A stretch of DNA of 64,000 nucleotides, from positions 1,630,501 to 1,694,500 of the forward strand of contig NZ_CP011479.1 in NCBI RefSeq assembly GCF_001011155.1. The letters are read 5' to 3'. A program made the translations under genes and the position numbers. Below are positions 18,711 to 29,651 of this stretch, piece after piece. Positions within the stretch are counted from its first letter, which is position 1; each line of letters opens with the position of its first letter. The notes under the pieces were generated by a model, which was given only the letters and a program-made list of their open reading frames with translations, searched no databases and was not told where the DNA came from. This DNA comes from Hoeflea sp. IMCC20628 (GTDB lineage Bacteria; Pseudomonadota; Alphaproteobacteria; Rhizobiales; Rhizobiaceae).

Positions 18711-19802
18711 ATGGCACAGAACTCTTTGCGACTGGTAGAGGAAAAATCCGTGGACAAAAGCAAGGCGCTCGACGCCGCACTTGCCCAGATCGAACGGTCG
18801 TTCGGCAAGGGTTCCATCATGAAGCTTGGCGCCAATGAGGGCGTGGTCGAGATCGAAACGGTTCCCACCGGTTCGCTGGGTCTCGACATCGCGCTCGGCA
18901 TCGGCGGCTTGCCGCGTGGCCGGGTGATCGAGATTTTCGGGCCGGAAAGCTCGGGCAAAACCACACTGGCACTGCAGACCATCGCCGAAGCCCAGAAGAA
19001 GGGCGGCATTTGCGGCTTTATCGATGCCGAGCACGCGCTCGACCCGGTCTATGCCCGCAAGCTTGGCGTCGACCTTGAGAGCCTGCTGATTTCGCAGCCT
19101 GACAATGGCGAGCAGGCGCTTGAAATCACCGACACGCTGGTCCGCTCCGGCGCCATCGACGTGCTGGTCATCGATTCGGTGGCGGCGCTGACGCCGCGCG
19201 CCGAAATTGAGGGCGAGATGGGCGACAGCCTTCCCGGCCTGCAGGCACGTCTGATGAGCCAGGCACTGCGCAAGCTCACCGCTTCGATCTCGCGGTCGAA
19301 CTGCATGGTGATCTTCATCAACCAGATCCGCATGAAAATCGGCGTGATGTTCGGTTCGCCCGAAACCACGACCGGCGGCAATGCTCTGAAATTCTATGCC
19401 TCAGTGCGGCTTGATATCCGCCGCATCGGCTCGGTCAAGGACCGCGACGAGGTCGTTGGCAACCAAACACGGGTCAAGGTGGTCAAGAACAAGATGGCGC
19501 CGCCGTTCAAGCAGGTTGAATTCGACATCATGTATGGCGAAGGCGTCTCCAAGGTCGGCGAACTGGTCGATCTGGGCGTCAAGGCCGGGATTGTCGAGAA
19601 ATCCGGCGCCTGGTTCTCCTACAACAGCCAGCGGCTGGGGCAGGGGCGTGAGAATTCGAAACAGTTCCTGCGTGACAATCCGGCGGTGGCCGACGAGATC
19701 GAGCTGTTGCTGCGCCAGAACGCCGGACTGATTGCCGAAAAGTTTCTCGAAGCGGACAAGGGCAAGGATGACGACGACAGCGCCGAGTCCGCTGAAATGT
19801 AG
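18711..19802 (+). CDS. recA: recombinase RecA
   Basis: RecA (363 residues) forms filaments on single-stranded DNA, catalyses strand exchange and triggers LexA self-cleavage. Walker A is GPESSGKT at residues 77-84; [13 protein letters not shown] is Walker B; loop L2 '[21 protein letters not shown]' is intact; the C-terminus is acidic. The ATG at 18711 follows AAAGGTGGACGAA; in-frame codons further upstream would run through the promoter. Regulation by LexA is suggested by the box 60 bases upstream. Confidence 0.97.
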   Translation: MAQNSLRLVEEKSVDKSKALDAALAQIERSFGKGSIMKLGANEGVVEIETVPTGSLGLDIALGIGGLPRGRVIEIFGPESSGKTTLALQTIAEAQKKGGICGFIDAEHALDPVYARKLGVDLESLLISQPDNGEQALEITDTLVRSGAIDVLVIDSVAALTPRAEIEGEMGDSLPGLQARLMSQALRKLTASISRSNCMVIFINQIRMKIGVMFGSPETTTGGNALKFYASVRLDIRRIGSVKDRDEVVGNQTRVKVVKNKMAPPFKQVEFDIMYGEGVSKVGELVDLGVKAGIVEKSGAWFSYNSQRLGQGRENSKQFLRDNPAVADEIELLLRQNAGLIAEKFLEADKGKDDDDSAESAEM

Positions 19803-19835
19803 CATCAAACCAGGCGCGAGCCTGTTGGCCTGAAA

Positions 19836-19877
19836 GCCGGTCGTCAGCCCTTGCCGGGGCTGGCGGCCGGTTTTGTT
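19836..19877 (+). terminator. intrinsic terminator of recA
   Basis: GCCGG..CAGCCC pairs with GGGCTG..CCGGT in a long stem interrupted by a small internal loop, followed by TTTTGTTTT. It begins 34 bases after the recA stop. Confidence 0.75.
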
Positions 19878-20017
19878 TTGACTGCGGCCGCTGCCGTCTG
19901 GACAGGCAACCGGGTGAGCGATAAAAGCGGCGGTCTGCCGGTCGCGCGGCGGATGTGACATATGTGCCCATAAACTCGATCTCGGGCACTGCTTGCTTTT
20001 CTGACAAAGGGTTGATC

Positions 20018-22672
20018 ATGAGTGGCGTAAACGAAATTCGGTCGTCTTTTCTCGACTATTTCAAGAAAAACGATCACGAGGTCGTGGCCTCCAGTTCGCT
20101 GGTGCCGCGCAATGATCCGACACTGATGTTTACCAATGCGGGCATGGTGCAATTCAAGAATGCCTTTACCGGTCTTGAGCACCGGCCCTATTCGACCGCG
20201 ACGACATCGCAGAAATGCGTGCGCGCCGGCGGTAAGCACAATGACCTCGACAATGTCGGTTACACGGCGCGCCACCACACATTTTTCGAGATGCTGGGCA
20301 ATTTCTCCTTTGGCGATTATTTCAAGGATCGCGCCATCGAACTGGCCTGGAATCTGCTGACCAAGGAATTCGGCATCGACAAGGAACGGTTGCTGGTCAC
20401 CGTCTACCACACCGATGACGAGGCATTCGACCTGTGGCGCAAGATCGCCGGCATCCCCGAGAGCCGGATCATCCGGATCCCGACCAATGACAATTTCTGG
20501 GCCATGGGCGACACCGGACCTTGCGGACCCTGTTCGGAAATCTTTTATGATCATGGCGATCATATTTGGGGTGGACCTCCAGGCTCGCCGGATGAGGACG
20601 GCGATCGCTTCATCGAGATCTGGAACCTTGTGTTCATGCAGTTCGAGCAGATTTCCACCGATCAACGGGTTGATCTGCCGCGCCCGTCGATCGACACCGG
20701 CATGGGGCTCGAGCGCATTGCCGCACTGCTGCAGGGCCAGCACGACAATTACGACATCGACCTGTTCCGGCGGCTGATCACCGCTTCGGAGGATTTGACC
20801 GGCGTTCCTGCTGAAGGCAAGAACCGTGTCAGCCACCGGGTGATTGCCGACCATCTGCGGTCCTCGGCCTTCCTGATTGCCGACGGGGTGCTGCCGGCCA
20901 AGGATGGCCGCGGCTATGTGCTGCGCCGGATCATGCGGCGCGCCATGCGTCATGCGCAGCTGCTGGGCGCACAAGACCCGTTGATGTACCGGCTGCTGCC
21001 GACACTTGTTGCCGAGATGGGCAGGGCCTATCCGGAACTGCAGCGGGCTGAAGCTTTGATTTCGGAAACGATGAAGCTGGAGGAAACCCGCTTCCGCAAG
21101 ACGCTGGAGCGGGGGTTGGGCCTGCTTGACGAGGCCAGCGAGGGCCTTGGCGAAGGCGACCGGCTGGATGGCGACACCGCTTTCAAGCTTTATGACACCT
21201 ATGGCTTCCCGCTCGATCTGACCCAGGACGCGCTGCGCCCGCGCGGCGTCGATGTTGACACCGACGCGTTCAAGGTTGCGATGGACCGGCAGAAGGCCGA
21301 GGCCCGCAAACATTGGTCGGGTTCGGGCGACGCCGCCACCGAAACCATCTGGTTTGAGATCAAGGACAAGGTCGGCACCACCGATTTCCTCGGCTATGAC
21401 ACTGAAGTGGCCGAGGGCGTGATCCTGGCGCTGGTGCGCGATGGCGCCGAGGTGGAGACGGCCGACGCCGGAGACAGGGTTGATGTGGTGGTCAACCAGA
21501 CTCCGTTTTATGGCGAATCCGGCGGCCAGATGGGCGACCAGGGCACCATATCGGGTGAGGGCTACACGCTTGAAATCAGCGACACCCAAAAACGCGGCGA
21601 GGGCGTCTGGGTGCACCGGGCCAAGGTGACCAAGGGCAAGGTGGTGCGTGGCGCCGTGGCGCAGTTGGTGGTCGATCATGCAAGACGCACAAAAATCCGC
21701 GCCAACCACTCCGCCACGCATTTGCTGCATGAAGCGCTGCGCGAAGTGCTCGGCACCCATGTGGCGCAAAAAGGTTCGCTGGTTGCGCCGGAGCGGTTGC
21801 GCTTCGACGTCTCGCATAACAAGCCGATGACGGCTGAGGAACTTGCGGTTGTCGAGACCATCGCCAACGAGATCATCCTGCAAAACAGCCCGGTGAAAAC
21901 CCGGCTGATGGCGGTGGACGACGCCATTGCCGAAGGCGCCATGGCGTTGTTCGGTGAAAAATATGGCGACGAAGTGCGGGTGGTGTCGATGGGCACGGCG
22001 ACGCATGGCGACAAGGCCAACCGGCCCTATTCGGTCGAGTTGTGTGGCGGCACCCATGTGGCTGCGACCGGCGATATCGGCCTGGTGCGGGTGCTGTCCG
22101 ACAGCGCGGTCAGCTCCGGCGTGCGCCGCATCGAGGCCCTGACCGGAGATGCCGCACGGCGGCATCTTGCCGATCAGGACGAAAAGCTCAGGCAGGTTGC
22201 GGCGCTGCTGAAGGTTCAGCCGGGCGACGTCGCCACGCGGGTCGAGGCGCTGATGGACGAGCGCAAGAAGCTTGAACGCGAATTGATGGAAACCCGCAAG
22301 AAGTTGGCGCTTGGCGGCAGCGGCGGGGATGGCGATGAGAGCCGAGATATTGGCGGTGTCAGATATCTGGGCAAGGTGGTCAACGGTGTTTTGCCGAAAG
22401 ATCTCAAGGGACTGGTCGATGCGGCCAAAACTTCGCTTGGCTCTGGCGTTGCCGCATTCGTCGCCGTTGGCGAAGATGGCAAGGCCAGCGTCGTGGTCGG
22501 CGTCACAGAGGACCTGACCTCACGTCTGTCGGCAGTGGATCTGGTGCGCGCTGCGTCGGAAGCAATCGGCGGCAAGGGCGGCGGTGGACGACCCGACATG
22601 GCCCAGGCCGGTGGGCCAGATGGCGTCAATGCGGATGCTGCAATCGACGCGGTTGCAGCCGCCATTGGATGA
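20018..22672 (+). CDS. alaS: alanyl-tRNA synthetase
   Basis: AlaS (884 residues) charges tRNA-Ala. The class II catalytic domain starts with '[33 protein letters not shown]' features and has motif 2 around '[15 protein letters not shown]'. The editing domain carries the metal-binding set His564, His568 (HSATH) and Cys676, His680 (CGGTH) that hydrolyses Ser/Gly-tRNA-Ala. The Gly-rich C-Ala domain '[16 protein letters not shown]' ends the protein. The ATG at 20018 has AAAGGG upstream; the longer frame from 19955 is not conserved-looking. recA-alaS adjacency is common in rhizobia. Confidence 0.97.
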   Translation: MSGVNEIRSSFLDYFKKNDHEVVASSSLVPRNDPTLMFTNAGMVQFKNAFTGLEHRPYSTATTSQKCVRAGGKHNDLDNVGYTARHHTFFEMLGNFSFGDYFKDRAIELAWNLLTKEFGIDKERLLVTVYHTDDEAFDLWRKIAGIPESRIIRIPTNDNFWAMGDTGPCGPCSEIFYDHGDHIWGGPPGSPDEDGDRFIEIWNLVFMQFEQISTDQRVDLPRPSIDTGMGLERIAALLQGQHDNYDIDLFRRLITASEDLTGVPAEGKNRVSHRVIADHLRSSAFLIADGVLPAKDGRGYVLRRIMRRAMRHAQLLGAQDPLMYRLLPTLVAEMGRAYPELQRAEALISETMKLEETRFRKTLERGLGLLDEASEGLGEGDRLDGDTAFKLYDTYGFPLDLTQDALRPRGVDVDTDAFKVAMDRQKAEARKHWSGSGDAATETIWFEIKDKVGTTDFLGYDTEVAEGVILALVRDGAEVETADAGDRVDVVVNQTPFYGESGGQMGDQGTISGEGYTLEISDTQKRGEGVWVHRAKVTKGKVVRGAVAQLVVDHARRTKIRANHSATHLLHEALREVLGTHVAQKGSLVAPERLRFDVSHNKPMTAEELAVVETIANEIILQNSPVKTRLMAVDDAIAEGAMALFGEKYGDEVRVVSMGTATHGDKANRPYSVELCGGTHVAATGDIGLVRVLSDSAVSSGVRRIEALTGDAARRHLADQDEKLRQVAALLKVQPGDVATRVEALMDERKKLERELMETRKKLALGGSGGDGDESRDIGGVRYLGKVVNGVLPKDLKGLVDAAKTSLGSGVAAFVAVGEDGKASVVVGVTEDLTSRLSAVDLVRAASEAIGGKGGGGRPDMAQAGGPDGVNADAAIDAVAAAIG

Positions 22673-22734
22673 CCAAGGATGGCAAACCAAAAGTCTTTAT
22701 TAAAGGGCCGTTGAGACGTTGAACATTGAGATGG

Positions 22735-22759
22735 CGCCCGGGACGTTCCCGGGCGTTTT
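22735..22759 (+). terminator. intrinsic terminator of alaS
   Basis: CGCCCGGGA pairs perfectly with TCCCGGGCG around a CGT loop and is followed by TTTT. It is 62 bases after the alaS stop. Confidence 0.85.
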
Positions 22760-22822
22760 GCGTTGATCGGCTTCGGCTTGAGTTTTTACCAGCTTCTGTC
22801 GCCGCTCTCGCGGCGGGTTGCG

Positions 22823-23848
22823 TCACATCAATCGTGCGCTGCTGCGGTGGGGAATAATCGTCGTCGTGTCTGCGACGCTGGAGGCGGAATCGTCCAACAT
22901 GTCATCCTCGAAGACGGTGGACTTGTTCCTGCCGTCCTTCTTGGATGCATACAGCGCCTGATCCGCCTTGTTGTAGAGATCCTCTATCGTCATTGCGTTG
23001 TCCGCCATGCAAATCCCAAGCGATATCGTCACCCGGCCGCAATCCGTTCCACCGGCTTTGTTGAGGAAAGCTGTGATTTCGACAGCGCTCCGGGCCAGTT
23101 CGGCGATTTCATAGGCAGCGTTCTGGCTGGCTACTTCGACGATGATGCCGAATTCTTCGCCACCGGTACGGGCAGGAAAGGCGCTGGCCGGAAGGCTTTC
23201 GCGGATTTTTTCAGCGACAATTTTCAGGACACGATCACCAACTGCATGGCCAAACCTGTCATTGAACGATTTGAAGTGGTCAATGTCGGTGAGGATAAGC
23301 GCGGTTGTGGGCAGGTTTTGCGGATCACCGAAGACCTGTGTCATTCTGGTGTCAAATGCGCGACGGTTGGACAATCCTGTCAATGCGTCTGTATTGGCGA
23401 TTTGCTTGTATTCGTTGAGTTCCCTGAGAATCCGGGTCACCACATAGGCTTCCGAATCTGGTCTGGCGAACCGATTTCCGCTCGGGTCCCTGCTCACCGA
23501 GTTGGATGTTCCAGCCTTGTAGCCAGATGATGATCCTGCCGGCTTAGGGCTTTTGGGCGATATGGTGCGGACATTTGAATTCGCCAGTGTATCAAAATCG
23601 ATTTTGTCGACTACGACATGCCAATTGGCCGTTCTCGGAACGGTGAACCTGGCTGGCGATTTCTCGGTTCGTCCGCCAATGAACTGGAAGGTCTTGTTTT
23701 CCGAATAGCGCTGAAAATTGGCCTGGTCCATGAGACGGATGTTGTTGATGCAGGACAGCACGACTTCGACGACTGTTCCCGCCGTCTGTTTTCCCAAAGC
23801 ATAACACTTGTAGCGTGGGGAGAAATCCAAAACAAAATCCCTTGCCAA
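22823..23848 (-). CDS. DUF1883-GGDEF fusion, predicted diguanylate cyclase
   Basis: A 341-residue soluble protein. Residues about 10-85 match DUF1883: 'GTVVEVVLSCINNIRLMDQANFQRY', 'GGRTEKSPARFTVP' and 'WHVVVD'. A Ser/Pro-rich linker (about 95-130) leads to a GGDEF domain with TDALTGLSNRRAFD (155-166), LTDIDHFKSFND and the active-site loop GGEEF at 229-233, which is compatible with c-di-GMP synthesis. The inhibitory RxxD I-site five residues before the loop is absent (P-A-S-A), so product feedback is unlikely. No membrane segment is present. The N-terminal module is likely a sensor or localisation domain of unknown ligand. Convergent with alaS. Confidence 0.85.
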   Translation of the reverse strand: MARDFVLDFSPRYKCYALGKQTAGTVVEVVLSCINNIRLMDQANFQRYSENKTFQFIGGRTEKSPARFTVPRTANWHVVVDKIDFDTLANSNVRTISPKSPKPAGSSSGYKAGTSNSVSRDPSGNRFARPDSEAYVVTRILRELNEYKQIANTDALTGLSNRRAFDTRMTQVFGDPQNLPTTALILTDIDHFKSFNDRFGHAVGDRVLKIVAEKIRESLPASAFPARTGGEEFGIIVEVASQNAAYEIAELARSAVEITAFLNKAGGTDCGRVTISLGICMADNAMTIEDLYNKADQALYASKKDGRNKSTVFEDDMLDDSASSVADTTTIIPHRSSARLM

Positions 23849-23964
23849 TCTCTGCCAACAGGGATGCCATTGTCCGGTTAAGGCTTGGTTGATTATCGGT
23901 ACAATCGGCTGGAATAAGGTGAATTTTCAGTTTCTGTGAGCTTTTGGAAGAGCGCTGCAAGGTT

Positions 23965-24576
23965 TCATGACACATGCAATGAGCGTTGCGCATGCTGCCA
24001 CCAGTTCCAGAGCCGTGGTGCGTGTTGGGGGAACAGGTCGCCGACGGCGCTGTCGAGAATGTATTCCATGCTCGCAGCCAGATAAGCATCGGCGAGTGAA
24101 GGTTGTGTACCGCAAAGCCAGGGTTTGCCTGCCAGATCATCCAGCACAGACAGAATTGAGCCGCCCTTGTCGATCATTCCCGGCTCCGGATTGTGGCCTT
24201 CCGATTTGGGAACATGGAGGCCCCAGACAAGAACCGGATAGACCTGCGTATCGACGATCGCCACGATCTGGTTCATGCGGGCGCGATCGGCCGGGTTTTC
24301 GGGTTGAAGCAGTGGGCCTTCGAACGCCTGGTCGATGTAGCGGGCGATGGCGAGGGTCTCGAACACGACCCGCTTGCCGTGGCGCAAAATTGGAATTTTG
24401 CCAAACGGATGGCCTGCGAGGCGCGCTTTTTCAGGGCCATCCGCCGCAAATACGTCCAGTGGTACAAAATCAAACGTCACGCCTTTGAGATTGAGCGCGA
24501 TCCGGGCAATGCGGCTGTAGACGCTGTAGTCGGCGCCGATGAGGGAGACTTGAGCTGACGTCTGCGCGGGGGTCAT
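23965..24576 (-). CDS. glutathione S-transferase family protein
   Basis: A 203-residue cytosolic GST-like protein. The thioredoxin-fold half has 'VSLIGADYSVYSRIARIALNLKG', 'HPFGKIPILRHG' with the conserved cis-Pro, and 'VVFETLAIARYIDQAF', where Glu-Thr is the glutathione gamma-glutamyl contact. The helical C-domain includes PSLADAYLAASM. A Ser or Tyr near residue 18 would be the catalytic residue. Its start overlaps the DedA gene by 4 bases, so it belongs to the icd-side operon. Substrate unknown. Confidence 0.85.
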   Translation of the reverse strand: MTPAQTSAQVSLIGADYSVYSRIARIALNLKGVTFDFVPLDVFAADGPEKARLAGHPFGKIPILRHGKRVVFETLAIARYIDQAFEGPLLQPENPADRARMNQIVAIVDTQVYPVLVWGLHVPKSEGHNPEPGMIDKGGSILSVLDDLAGKPWLCGTQPSLADAYLAASMEYILDSAVGDLFPQHAPRLWNWWQHAQRSLHVS

Positions 24577-25199
24577 GACCGCTCTTGCCGATTGGAGCGT
24601 GTCCGGCGCTGGGTCTTCTTGACGGCCTTGATGAGCCTGAAGCCGAGGAAAGCGGCCAGCGCCAGCATCGCCAGTGCCATCGACAGGTTGCCCATGATTC
24701 CGGCCAGTACTTCGATGTTGGAGCCGAAGGTGAAACCGAGAGCTATGTAGATTGACACCCACAGAACTTCCCCGGCCACTCCCCAAACAGTGAAAACCGG
24801 CCACGGAAGGCCGATGACACCACTGGCAATATTGACGGCGGGGCCGAGGGGGGTGAGTAGCCAGCGGCTGAAAAACACGCCGCTTGCGCCCCATTTGGTC
24901 ATGAGCGGCTCGGCTGACCGGGCCTTTCGGGCCAGGCCACCCACGAAACCGGGGCGGTCTTCGGCCGTCTGTCCGGCGAAACGTCCGGTCAGAAAGCCCG
25001 CCTGATCGCCAAGGGTGGCACCGGCAAGTGCCCAGGCAAAGGCGGTGGCGAGATCGGCATCGTCATTGGCGGCAAGTGCTCCGATGGTCAGCAGCGCGAG
25101 CGAGGTTGGCAGCGGGATACCGAATTGACCGATGGCCAGCAGAAACGCAGCCGCGGGCACCCCGTATATGGCCAGATAGTCGAGTAACTGCCCGGTCAT
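24573..25199 (-). CDS. DedA family membrane protein
   Basis: A 208-residue integral membrane protein. The DedA/VTT-domain pattern is seen in 'FGIPLPTSLALLTIGALA', 'GATLGDQAGFLTGRF' and the R-x3-(T/P)-P motif in FFSRWLLTPLGPAVNIASG. Family members are lipid scramblase or flippase-like (undecaprenyl phosphate or PE transport) proteins. The C-terminus is basic. It overlaps both neighbours by 4 bases, which indicates a tightly coupled operon. Confidence 0.85.
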   Translation of the reverse strand: MTGQLLDYLAIYGVPAAAFLLAIGQFGIPLPTSLALLTIGALAANDDADLATAFAWALAGATLGDQAGFLTGRFAGQTAEDRPGFVGGLARKARSAEPLMTKWGASGVFFSRWLLTPLGPAVNIASGVIGLPWPVFTVWGVAGEVLWVSIYIALGFTFGSNIEVLAGIMGNLSMALAMLALAAFLGFRLIKAVKKTQRRTRSNRQERS

Positions 25200-25621
25200 G
25201 GCTGCCGGGTCGCATCAGGAGCGTCGGCTTCGGGGATTCCGGGATTCGGAAGGTCGCTGTTTGCGACGCCGCGGGATGTACGGTCGGCCTTGATCGCGTC
25301 GATGATCGATGTCGCCAGTGTGTTCAGTGGCAGGTCTTCGTCGCGGGCGATCCTGATCAGCGGCCGCCGGTCCGGACCGGTGTCGGGCAGGCCGACGGCG
25401 TCATGGACGAGTTTGGGATCAACCCGGTAGGAGCGGGCGACATAGCGGATGGTCATCCAGCCTTCGATCGGCTCATCGGCGTGGTTTTGCCAGTAGACAA
25501 AGAAAACGCCGGCGCGAATGATGAAAAACAGCGCCAGCGTCAATGTCAGCAGGAACGAGATGGTCAGCCACCGGTTGTTGCGCCACAGCCGTTTAAGCGT
25601 GACAGCAGCCCCGGTGGCCAT
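25196..25621 (-). CDS. single-pass membrane protein of unknown function
   Basis: A 141-residue protein with one strong membrane helix (about residues 18-45), followed by a short soluble domain 'EGWMTIRYVARSYRVDPKLVHDAVGLP', which looks helical and could bind a partner, and a Pro/Asp-rich tail. I do not recognise a family with a known function. It lies 3 bases after icd and overlaps the DedA gene by 4 bases, so a role together with DedA in the envelope is plausible but unproven. Confidence 0.7.
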   Translation of the reverse strand: MATGAAVTLKRLWRNNRWLTISFLLTLTLALFFIIRAGVFFVYWQNHADEPIEGWMTIRYVARSYRVDPKLVHDAVGLPDTGPDRRPLIRIARDEDLPLNTLATSIIDAIKADRTSRGVANSDLPNPGIPEADAPDATRQP

Positions 25622-25624
25622 TTC

Positions 25625-26836
25625 TCAGGCCATGGCCTTCTGCAGGTTTTCGTCGATCTTGTCGAGGAAACCTGTTGTCGACAGCCAAGGCTGATCGGGA
25701 CCGATCAGCAGTGCCAGATCCTTGGTCATGAAGCCCGACTCGACGGTCTGGATGCAGACCTGCTCGAGTGTGTCGGAGAACTTGGCAAGTTCGGCATTGT
25801 CGTCGAGTTTGGCGCGGTGAGCGAGGCCACGGGTCCAGGCGAAGATCGAGGCGATCGAGTTGGTCGAGGTTTCCTCACCCTTCTGATGCTGGCGATAATG
25901 CCGGGTAACGGTGCCGTGGGCCGCTTCGGCTTCCACGGTCTTGCCATCCGGGGTCATCAGCACCGAAGTCATCAGGCCGAGCGAGCCAAAGCCCTGAGCC
26001 ACGATGTCGGACTGTACGTCGCCGTCATAGTTCTTGCAGGCCCAGACATAACCGCCGGACCATTTCAGCGCGGAAGCCACCATGTCGTCGATCAGGCGGT
26101 GTTCGTACCAGATCTTGGCTTCTGCATACTTGTCTTTGAATTCTGCCTCGAAGATTTCCTCGAACAGATCCTTGAAGCGTCCGTCATAGGTCTTGAGGAT
26201 GGTGTTCTTGGTCGACAGGTAGCAAGGCACCTTGCGCAGCAGCGCATAATTCAGCGAGGCGCGGGCGAAATCGCGGATCGAATCATCGAGGTTGTACATT
26301 GCCATGGCAATGCCGGCTGACGGCGCGTCGAAGACGTCGTGCTCGATGGTTTCGCCATCATCGCCGACGAACTTGATCGACAGCTTGCCCTTGCCGGGAA
26401 ACTTGAAATCGGTGGCGCGGTACTGGTCACCATAGGCGTGGCGGCCGACGATGATCGGCTTGGTCCAGCCGGGGACCAGACGCGGGACGTTCTTCATGAT
26501 GATCGGCTCGCGGAAGATCACGCCGCCAAGAATGTTGCGGATGGTGCCGTTAGGCGAACGCCACATCTTTTTCAGGCCGAATTCCTCGACGCGGCCTTCA
26601 TCCGGGGTGATGGTGGCGCATTTGATGCCGACGCCGTGCTTCTTGATGGCGTTGGCGGCATCGATAGTCACCTGATCGTCGGTCTCGTCGCGGTATTCCA
26701 CCGAGAGGTCGTAATAATCGATCTTCAGATCGAGGTAGGGCAGGATCAGCTTTTCCTTGATGAACTGCCAGATGATGCGTGTCATCTCATCGCCGTCGAG
26801 ATCGACGATCGGGTTTGCTACCTTGATCTTTGCCAT
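25625..26836 (-). CDS. icd: isocitrate dehydrogenase (NADP+), eukaryote-like type
   Basis: Icd (403 residues) oxidises isocitrate to 2-oxoglutarate with NADP+ (EC 1.1.1.42). The N-terminus [14 protein letters not shown], the substrate-binding 'KSPNGTIRN' equivalent ([16 protein letters not shown]) and '[26 protein letters not shown]' identify the homodimeric NADP-dependent subfamily shared with eukaryotes. '[21 protein letters not shown]' is the NADP-binding loop. The gene leads the leftward series icd / membrane protein / DedA / GST. Confidence 0.96.
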   Translation of the reverse strand: MAKIKVANPIVDLDGDEMTRIIWQFIKEKLILPYLDLKIDYYDLSVEYRDETDDQVTIDAANAIKKHGVGIKCATITPDEGRVEEFGLKKMWRSPNGTIRNILGGVIFREPIIMKNVPRLVPGWTKPIIVGRHAYGDQYRATDFKFPGKGKLSIKFVGDDGETIEHDVFDAPSAGIAMAMYNLDDSIRDFARASLNYALLRKVPCYLSTKNTILKTYDGRFKDLFEEIFEAEFKDKYAEAKIWYEHRLIDDMVASALKWSGGYVWACKNYDGDVQSDIVAQGFGSLGLMTSVLMTPDGKTVEAEAAHGTVTRHYRQHQKGEETSTNSIASIFAWTRGLAHRAKLDDNAELAKFSDTLEQVCIQTVESGFMTKDLALLIGPDQPWLSTTGFLDKIDENLQKAMA

Positions 26837-27091
26837 GCTTTTTTGACCTTTAGAGGGGGTTGTCAGAGGGAGACCATATGTCGCCCGTTCAGTTGCCGCA
26901 TCTCATAACAAAAGCCGCGCGCGCGCACAACATGCTGACAGCGTGTCTGTGCAGGTTCGCTTCCTGCTGTCGGTGATGGTTGCCTTGATTGTGGGCGGAA
27001 GCGGAAGTAGTGCTTTCGGCCAGACAGAACGGGGCTGCCTTGACATATTCACCTGAAATCAACCGTTCGCAGTCGCACCGGGAGCAAGCAG

Positions 27092-27901
27092 ATGGCCGGA
27101 ACTGATCGAAATCGCGAACTGATCACCGGTGGCCCGGCGATCATTCTGATGGAGCCGCAACTGGGCGAGAACATCGGCATGGTGGCGCGCGCCATGGCCA
27201 ATTTCGGCCTGTCCAATCTCAGAATCGTCAATCCGCGCGATGGCTGGCCAAATGACAAGGCCATCAGCGCAGCTGCCCACGCCGATCATGTGATTGCCGG
27301 CGCGGTGGTATTTGAGACACTGGAAGCAGCCCTTGCGGATCTAAATCTGGTCTATGCCACCACGGCGCGGCCGCGCGACGGGCACAAGCCGGTGCGTGGG
27401 CCGGTGGAGGCGGGCGAGATTTTGCGCGGACGTGAAAACGCCGGCGAAAAGACCGGAATCCTGTTCGGTCGCGAACGAATCGGGTTGCGCAACTGGGAAG
27501 TCGGGCTTGCCGACGAGATCGTCACCTTTCCGGTCAATCCTGCCTATGCCTCGCTCAATATTGCCCAGGCCGTGTTGCTGATGTCCTATGAGTGGATGAA
27601 ATCGGGGCTCGCCAGCCCGCATCAGACCGCATTTGACAAGCCGGAGGTGGAACCGGCGCCAAAAGCCGATCTGCATGGTTTGTTCGCCCAGATCGAGGAA
27701 GGGCTTGATGCGCGGGGCTATTTCCGCTCCGAGACCAAGCGGATGAAGGCGGTCGACAATTTGCGCGCGGTGTTGACCCGACCAGGGTTTTCCACCGATG
27801 AAATCAATGTGCTGCGCGGTCTTTTTGCCTCATTTGACCGGTTTGGTCGTCCGGGACAACGGATGCCGAGCGACGGCGGCGAAACAGGGGACAAGGAATG
27901 A
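27092..27901 (+). CDS. trmJ: tRNA (Cm32/Um32) 2'-O-methyltransferase, TrmJ type
   Basis: A 269-residue SPOUT methyltransferase. Motif 1 '[14 protein letters not shown]' , motif 2 '[13 protein letters not shown]' and motif 3 '[16 protein letters not shown]' (about residues 150-164) build the trefoil knot that binds S-adenosylmethionine. The long C-terminal extension and overall length fit TrmJ, which methylates position 32 of the anticodon loop. The ATG follows GGGAGCAAGCAG. Its end overlaps murI by 4 bases. Confidence 0.87.
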   Translation: MAGTDRNRELITGGPAIILMEPQLGENIGMVARAMANFGLSNLRIVNPRDGWPNDKAISAAAHADHVIAGAVVFETLEAALADLNLVYATTARPRDGHKPVRGPVEAGEILRGRENAGEKTGILFGRERIGLRNWEVGLADEIVTFPVNPAYASLNIAQAVLLMSYEWMKSGLASPHQTAFDKPEVEPAPKADLHGLFAQIEEGLDARGYFRSETKRMKAVDNLRAVLTRPGFSTDEINVLRGLFASFDRFGRPGQRMPSDGGETGDKE

Positions 27902-28695
27902 GCGATCAACCGATTCTGGTGTTCGACAGCGGCATTGGCGGCCTGAGCGTGCTGCGCGAGGCGCGGGTGATCATGCCGGGGCGGCGCTTTGTCTATGTCG
28001 CTGACGATGCCGGTTTTCCCTATGGCCGGTGGGAAGAGGGAGCGCTCAGCGACCGTATCGTCGAGCTGTTTGCAGGATTGATCGACAGGCACAAGCCGGC
28101 GCTGGCGCTGATTGCCTGCAACACCGCTTCGACCATCGTCATGCCGGCGCTGCGCAAAACCTATCCAGACATGCCGTTCGTCGGCACCGTACCGGCAATC
28201 AAGCCCGCCGCCGAGCGAACCCGGTCCGGATTGGTTTCGGTTCTGGCAACGCCCGGCACGGTAAAGCGGCAATACACAAGAGATCTGATCCGCGATTATG
28301 CCGACAAGGTGCATGTGCGGCTGGTGGGGTCTGAAAATCTGGCGGAACTCGCCGAAACCTATATGCGCAAAGGGTTTGTTGACGAGGCTGCGGTGAAGGC
28401 GGAAATCGAGCCGTGTTTTGTCAGCCAGAACGGTCGGCAGACCGATATTGTGGTGCTGGCCTGCACGCATTTTCCGTTTTTGGTCAACCGCATGCGCAAG
28501 GTGGCGCCATGGCCGGTGGACTGGATCGACCCGGCTGAAGCTATTGCGCGCCGCGCGCTGGCGATTGTCGATACATTGCCGGGTGGTGACGCGCTGCCCG
28601 ATGCCCGCGACAGCGTTGTCTTTACCTCCGGCAATCCCGATTACTCCGCCCAGCGGCTGATGCACGGGTTTGGCTTGAGCCAGGACAAGCGGTAG
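27898..28695 (+). CDS. murI: glutamate racemase
   Basis: MurI (265 residues) supplies D-glutamate for peptidoglycan (EC 5.1.1.3). The two catalytic cysteines are present: Cys74 in ACNTAST and Cys189 in ACTHFPFL. The N-terminal [11 protein letters not shown] and '[10 protein letters not shown]' (usually D-xx-x-PYG) substrate loop agree with the family. It overlaps trmJ by 4 bases, a common pairing in rhizobia, so the two are cotranscribed. Confidence 0.95.
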   Translation: MSDQPILVFDSGIGGLSVLREARVIMPGRRFVYVADDAGFPYGRWEEGALSDRIVELFAGLIDRHKPALALIACNTASTIVMPALRKTYPDMPFVGTVPAIKPAAERTRSGLVSVLATPGTVKRQYTRDLIRDYADKVHVRLVGSENLAELAETYMRKGFVDEAAVKAEIEPCFVSQNGRQTDIVVLACTHFPFLVNRMRKVAPWPVDWIDPAEAIARRALAIVDTLPGGDALPDARDSVVFTSGNPDYSAQRLMHGFGLSQDKR

Positions 28696-28722
28696 GGAAG
28701 GCCCGCATGGTACACCCGTCGA

Positions 28723-29367
28723 TCAAAGGCCTAGTTGCAAGGTGTCGCGCGCCAGATGGTAGCTCTCATTGAAGCCCGACCCGACGCCTGGATCCGGACA
28801 TGAGGCGGGGCCAAGCATTCCCAATACATATTTCATGCGGCCGCCGTCGAAGTTTGCCATAGCCGAAACGGCAAGCACCTCTTCGGTGGACCGGTCAGCA
28901 ATCGTCACGGCGTTTATTGTGGTGTGGGAGTTGGCGGAGTTGAGGGTTTCCCGCACTTCATAGCGGGCGGTGGGGTGTGGAATTGCAATGGTTGTGATCG
29001 TGTCATTCTCACCGCGCTGGTAACGAACCCAGGCATTGCGGTTGTAGATATCGCCTGCCTCGTACCACTGAAATCCTTCGTCGTAGATGTAGCGCGTGCC
29101 GAAGCTGTTTGCGGTTTCAGACGCAAGCAACATGCCCTCGGCGGTTGCTGTCTTGTAGATTTGGGTTCCCGTGCGTTCATCACAAATTGCTGCGAATTCC
29201 GCCCGGTCCTGAGCGTAGACCAGGGCGACGGGTATCAGAACCACTGCAATTCCAGCGGTCAAGCCAATCGCTTTTCCGCGCTTGCGCAACGGGATTGCCA
29301 CCGCGATCACCGCTGCCACCAGCGAGAGCGGTGCGGCAACCCACCAAATCAATCCGACAAGAAACAT
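28723..29367 (-). CDS. membrane protein of unknown function
   Basis: A 214-residue protein with two N-terminal membrane helices (about residues 3-25 and 34-52) and a soluble, probably periplasmic, domain of about 160 residues rich in Thr, Asn and Tyr, with cysteines in 'AAICDERTG' and 'PASCPDPG' that could be disulfide-bonded. I recognise no family. It is convergent with murI and divergent from the HerA-like gene; nothing suggests an operon. Confidence 0.65.
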   Translation of the reverse strand: MFLVGLIWWVAAPLSLVAAVIAVAIPLRKRGKAIGLTAGIAVVLIPVALVYAQDRAEFAAICDERTGTQIYKTATAEGMLLASETANSFGTRYIYDEGFQWYEAGDIYNRNAWVRYQRGENDTITTIAIPHPTARYEVRETLNSANSHTTINAVTIADRSTEEVLAVSAMANFDGGRMKYVLGMLGPASCPDPGVGSGFNESYHLARDTLQLGL

Positions 29368-29651
29368 GATCGACTCCCCATTCCATGTCAGTGTGTAACA
29401 CCCACAGGACTAACGTTTTCCTGCATGGCATGCCGATTGGCGGCGCATTCGCCGGACCGATGTGAAAAGAGCAGGAGCGCGGGTTGTCGCGACCCTGCAT
29501 AACATTCGGCAAAGTCTGGACAAATGAGTCCGAAAAATTCATTTTGGTTCGATTCATAAATATGCCGGAATAGAACACCCCAAGCCGGGCTTTGTGTGTT
29601 TGCCGGTGTCGGGTGGCCAGGTGTCGCGTCAGTAAACGGAGTTGTGCCAAA

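Noticed and set aside
19844-22165. 773-codon minus-strand frame opposite alaS
   Set aside because: Long antisense frame caused by high GC and codon bias of alaS; the translation shows no domain.
26943-27056. GTG-initiated frame of 37 residues with a signal-peptide-like start before trmJ
   Set aside because: Mature part would be under ten residues and no ribosome site is evident; likely part of the icd/trmJ promoter region.
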